A program made the position numbers and the translations under genes. From the NCBI GenBank assembly GCA_016210055.1, contig JACQUZ010000093.1, positions 1 through 41,321 of the forward strand: a stretch of 41,321 nucleotides of DNA, in the 5' to 3' direction. Source of the DNA: Deltaproteobacteria bacterium (lineage in GTDB: Bacteria > Myxococcota_A > Polyangia > Haliangiales > SHYZ01). Within the stretch, counting starts at the first letter, position 1, and every line of letters starts with the position of its first letter. The notes below the pieces were generated by a model. That model saw only the letters and a program-made list of their open reading frames with translations. It had not been told where the DNA came from and ran no database searches. Positions 39,362 through 41,321 of this stretch are shown here, piece by piece.

Positions 39362-40555
39362 GTGGCTGCAAGGAATCCTCGCCGGTCGCTCGACTGGCCC
39401 CTGATGAAGAACAACGTCCGACGGAAAGACCTGGATGCAGTCATCAAATACTTGAGACAGGCCGACCCCATGCTCACCCAGTCTGGACAGGTGAGGGCGT
39501 TTGAACGGGAGTGGTCCGAGTGGCTCGGGGTTCGCTACAGCGTGTTCGTCAACTCGGGGTCGTCAGCCAACCTAATCACCATGACCGCGCTCCGCGAGCA
39601 TTACGGATTAGGCGAGATCATTGTTCCACCGCTCACCTGGGTTTCGGATATCGCCTCTGTCCTGCAATGCGGGTTCAAGCCGGTTTTCGCCGACATTAAC
39701 CCTCGCACCCTTGGGTTGGACTGCGACGAAGTCCTCCGCAAGATCGGGCCTTCGACCAAGGCGGTCTTCCTCACGCACATCCTCGGGTACTGCGCCCTCA
39801 ATCAGCGGCTGATTGATGCCCTCAAGGAACGCAACATGCCTCTTATCGAGGACGCTTGCGAGTCGCATGGAGCGACGCTTGGAAAGCGAAAGCTCGGGAC
39901 CGTCGGGCTCATGTCCAACTTCTCCTTCTACTACGCCCACCACATGAGCACCATCGAAGGCGGGATGGTCTGCACGAATGATCGCGAGCTTTACGAGACG
40001 ACACGGATGCTCCGATCCCATGGCATGGTGAGGGAGAGCACGTCGGCCAAGCGCAAGAAGGAGTACCTGGCCCGCTGTCCCGACCTGAACCCCGATTTCA
40101 TCTTCGCATTCCCCGCCTATAACGTGCGGAATACCGAGATTAACGCTGTCCTTGGCCGCTCCCAGCTCAAATCGCTCGACAAGAACAACCAGCGTCGTCA
40201 AGCCAACTTGCGTCTTTTTCTGTCGCACCTGGACCCCGCCAAGTACCGGACCGATTTTGAGGTCACCGGGAGCTGCAACTACGCCTTTACCTTGATCCTC
40301 AATGAGCCAGACACGAAGTTCATGGAGCGCGTCATGCGAACGCTCAGCGCAAGTGGCGTGGAGTTCCGCCGCGGCACCTCGGGCGGAGGGAACCAGCTTC
40401 GCCAACCGTATCTCAAGCGGCTGTTTCCGCCCAACGAGGCCGAGAAATTCCCGCACGCCGACCATGTGCATTTCTTCGGCCTCTACTTGGGCAATTACCC
40501 GGAGCTCGATCGCCAGAAGATCTCGGATCTCTGCGACTTGCTGAACGGGCTGTAG
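39362..40555 (+). CDS. ColD/RfbH-type PLP-dependent sugar 3-dehydratase (DegT/DnrJ/EryC1/StrS fold, His in place of PLP Lys)
   Basis: A 397-residue sugar aminotransferase-fold protein. Family elements: VNSGSSANLITMTAL, IIVPPLTWVSDIASVLQCG, LIEDACESHGATLGKRKLG, and SFYYAHHMSTIEGG. In true aminotransferases a Lys lies where this protein has His193-His194. His at this place marks the dehydratases ColD (GDP-4-keto-6-deoxymannose 3-dehydratase) and RfbH/E1. No Fe-S cysteine cluster like that of E1 is visible, so ColD chemistry (PMP-dependent C3 deoxygenation) fits better. Start is GTG 39362 with GGGGGAGG; ATG 39404 is a weaker alternative. It diverges from the GDP-heptose genes, so a GDP-linked 4-keto-6-deoxy sugar or heptose is the likely substrate. 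Confidence 0.83.
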   Translation: MAARNPRRSLDWPLMKNNVRRKDLDAVIKYLRQADPMLTQSGQVRAFEREWSEWLGVRYSVFVNSGSSANLITMTALREHYGLGEIIVPPLTWVSDIASVLQCGFKPVFADINPRTLGLDCDEVLRKIGPSTKAVFLTHILGYCALNQRLIDALKERNMPLIEDACESHGATLGKRKLGTVGLMSNFSFYYAHHMSTIEGGMVCTNDRELYETTRMLRSHGMVRESTSAKRKKEYLARCPDLNPDFIFAFPAYNVRNTEINAVLGRSQLKSLDKNNQRRQANLRLFLSHLDPAKYRTDFEVTGSCNYAFTLILNEPDTKFMERVMRTLSASGVEFRRGTSGGGNQLRQPYLKRLFPPNEAEKFPHADHVHFFGLYLGNYPELDRQKISDLCDLLNGL

Positions 40556-40594
40556 TTTCGATCTGGCACTCGACTTGCGAGCGGCAGGCACTCC

Positions 40595-40936
40595 ATGGCG
40601 TGTCTGCTCTTCGTCGATGAGCGATTGTGCCGCTGCCTCGCCGTCCGTGACTGGCTGGTCCCTAGCCACCATGAGCGGGAGCGTTTTTGCCGCTCTTCGG
40701 AACCCAGGCGGTGTCCGACCTACCGAGCCTATGAGCGCACGGGGGAGCCGATCGGCGAGGAGGACTACTACCGACTGTGGCTCCCTCCTCGCCGCACGGA
40801 CGACGACGAGCAGCTCCTGCACGGCTTTGGAAGGTCCGTGTGCAATGAGCAACATGGCGCGCGCGGGCTCGATCCCTTGCGGTATGACCTCCACATTCTT
40901 GGGCGGGCGGACGTGAGGGCCGAGCAAGCTCCATGA
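40595..40936 (+). CDS. Small cysteine-rich protein of unknown function, coupled to capA-like gene
   Basis: A 113-residue protein I cannot assign to a named family. It has cysteines at about positions 3, 12, 14, 32 and 40, then CPTYRAYERTGEPI and GEEDYYRLWLPPRR, and a later Cys at about 82. Its TGA overlaps the ATG of the CapA-like gene (ATGA), which argues that it is a real gene in the same operon. A longer minus-strand frame crosses this region but has no family features. The ribosome site is weak (GGCAGG). It could bind metal through its cysteines; this is not shown. Confidence 0.5.
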   Translation: MACLLFVDERLCRCLAVRDWLVPSHHERERFCRSSEPRRCPTYRAYERTGEPIGEEDYYRLWLPPRRTDDDEQLLHGFGRSVCNEQHGARGLDPLRYDLHILGRADVRAEQAP

Positions 40937-41321
40937 GCGAGAAGACGGCCAGCGTGTCGCTTTTTCTTTGCGGTGACGTGATGACGGGGCGGGGAGTCGA
41001 TCAGATCCTGCGGCACCCCAGCGATCCTTTGCTCCACGAACCAGCCGTGCAGGACGCTCGGGAGTACGTGGCACTTGCCGAGGAGAAAAACGGTCCGGTG
41101 CCTCGAAATGTGGACGACACCTATATTTGGGGGGATGCGCTCGCCGAGCTGGCGCGGGCGGCCCCTCACGCGCGGCTTGTGAACCTCGAAACGAGCGTCA
41201 CGAGGAGCGAGGATGCATGGCCAAAGGGGATTAACTATCGAATGCACCCAGCCAATGTGGGCTGCCTCACTGCCGCTAAGGTTGATGCCTGCATCCTTGC
41301 AAACAACCACGTGCTCGACTA
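40933..41321 (+). CDS. CapA-family (poly-gamma-glutamate/capsule) metallophosphoesterase-like protein, partial
   Basis: The first 129 residues of a CapA-like protein; the gene is open at the right edge, and typical members are 350-400 long. The dimetal motifs GDVMTGRG near residue 14, VNLETSVT in the middle and ILANNHVLDY at the end are all visible and in order. CapA proteins take part in assembly or attachment of capsular polymers, and the setting beside a sugar-polymer cluster agrees. ATG 40933 overlaps the stop of the small cysteine-rich gene. There is no signal peptide at this start, unlike membrane-anchored CapA. Confidence 0.87.
   Translation, partial: MSEKTASVSLFLCGDVMTGRGVDQILRHPSDPLLHEPAVQDAREYVALAEEKNGPVPRNVDDTYIWGDALAELARAAPHARLVNLETSVTRSEDAWPKGINYRMHPANVGCLTAAKVDACILANNHVLD

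Noticed and set aside
39608..41074. 488-codon minus-strand open frame
   Set aside because: It lies opposite the ColD/RfbH-like gene and the CapA operon, has no family motif, and arises from GC-rich third positions.

Overview
The window is GC-rich, densely packed bacterial chromosome. The gene mix points to Myxococcota (Polyangia-like): an NtrC-type sigma-54 activator beside a predicted sigma-54 promoter, a large OmcA/MtrC decaheme lipoprotein, many lipoproteins without close named relatives, a PspA/AAA/TerB operon and many GTG/TTG starts. The taxonomy is an inference. No rRNA, tRNA, insertion sequence, phage gene or CRISPR array was recognised.

Region 1 (1-5786) is an acyl-CoA cassette. A ScfR/RamB-like XRE regulator (cut by the left edge) diverges from an operon encoding a methylsuccinyl-CoA-dehydrogenase-like acyl-CoA dehydrogenase, 3-hydroxybutyryl-CoA dehydrogenase, methylmalonyl/ethylmalonyl-CoA epimerase, crotonyl-CoA carboxylase/reductase and an acyl-CoA ligase. 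Together these cover several steps of the ethylmalonyl-CoA pathway (or supply of alkylmalonyl-CoA extender units). The divergent spacer carries six TTTAC/GTAAA boxes. At 5772-5951, antisense, lies a 59-codon remnant of a glutamyl-Q tRNA(Asp) synthetase.

Region 2 (6037-10162) holds a DUF3109/YkgJ-like cysteine protein and, after a shared terminator, a 1128-residue surface decaheme cytochrome whose mature N-terminus is a collagen-like Gly-X-Y tract.

Region 3 (10747-18487) is a two-component system (NtrC-type regulator plus membrane kinase) followed by a DevC/DevA/DevB/TolC-like tripartite exporter. Between kinase and exporter lie three GTTAC/GTAAC half-sites at exact 10-bp intervals and a -24/-12 promoter, which suggests the two-component system controls the exporter through sigma-54.

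Region 4 (18508-28885) is mixed accessory and envelope functions: an endonuclease/exonuclease/phosphatase protein, a serine beta-lactamase-like hydrolase with an Arg-rich insert, a short lipoprotein related to another lipoprotein at 27078, a lipoprotein with an HECGH zinc-protease motif, a PspA-AAA-TerB operon that looks like a membrane-stress module, an L,D-transpeptidase lipoprotein, a 33-bp tandem repeat, and a BON-SRPBCC membrane protein.

Region 5 (28972-41321) is a surface-polysaccharide locus. GmhA, HddA, GmhB (fused to a Nudix domain) and HddC supply a complete route from sedoheptulose-7-phosphate to GDP-D-glycero-D-manno-heptose. A split transketolase, two SDR sugar enzymes, an aldo/keto reductase, a TylF-like methyltransferase, a glycosyltransferase, and a ColD/RfbH-type PLP enzyme in which His replaces the PLP lysine suggest that the heptose is converted to a modified, possibly 3-deoxy or 3,6-dideoxy, sugar. 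A CapA-family protein, translationally coupled to a small cysteine-rich protein, runs off the right edge.
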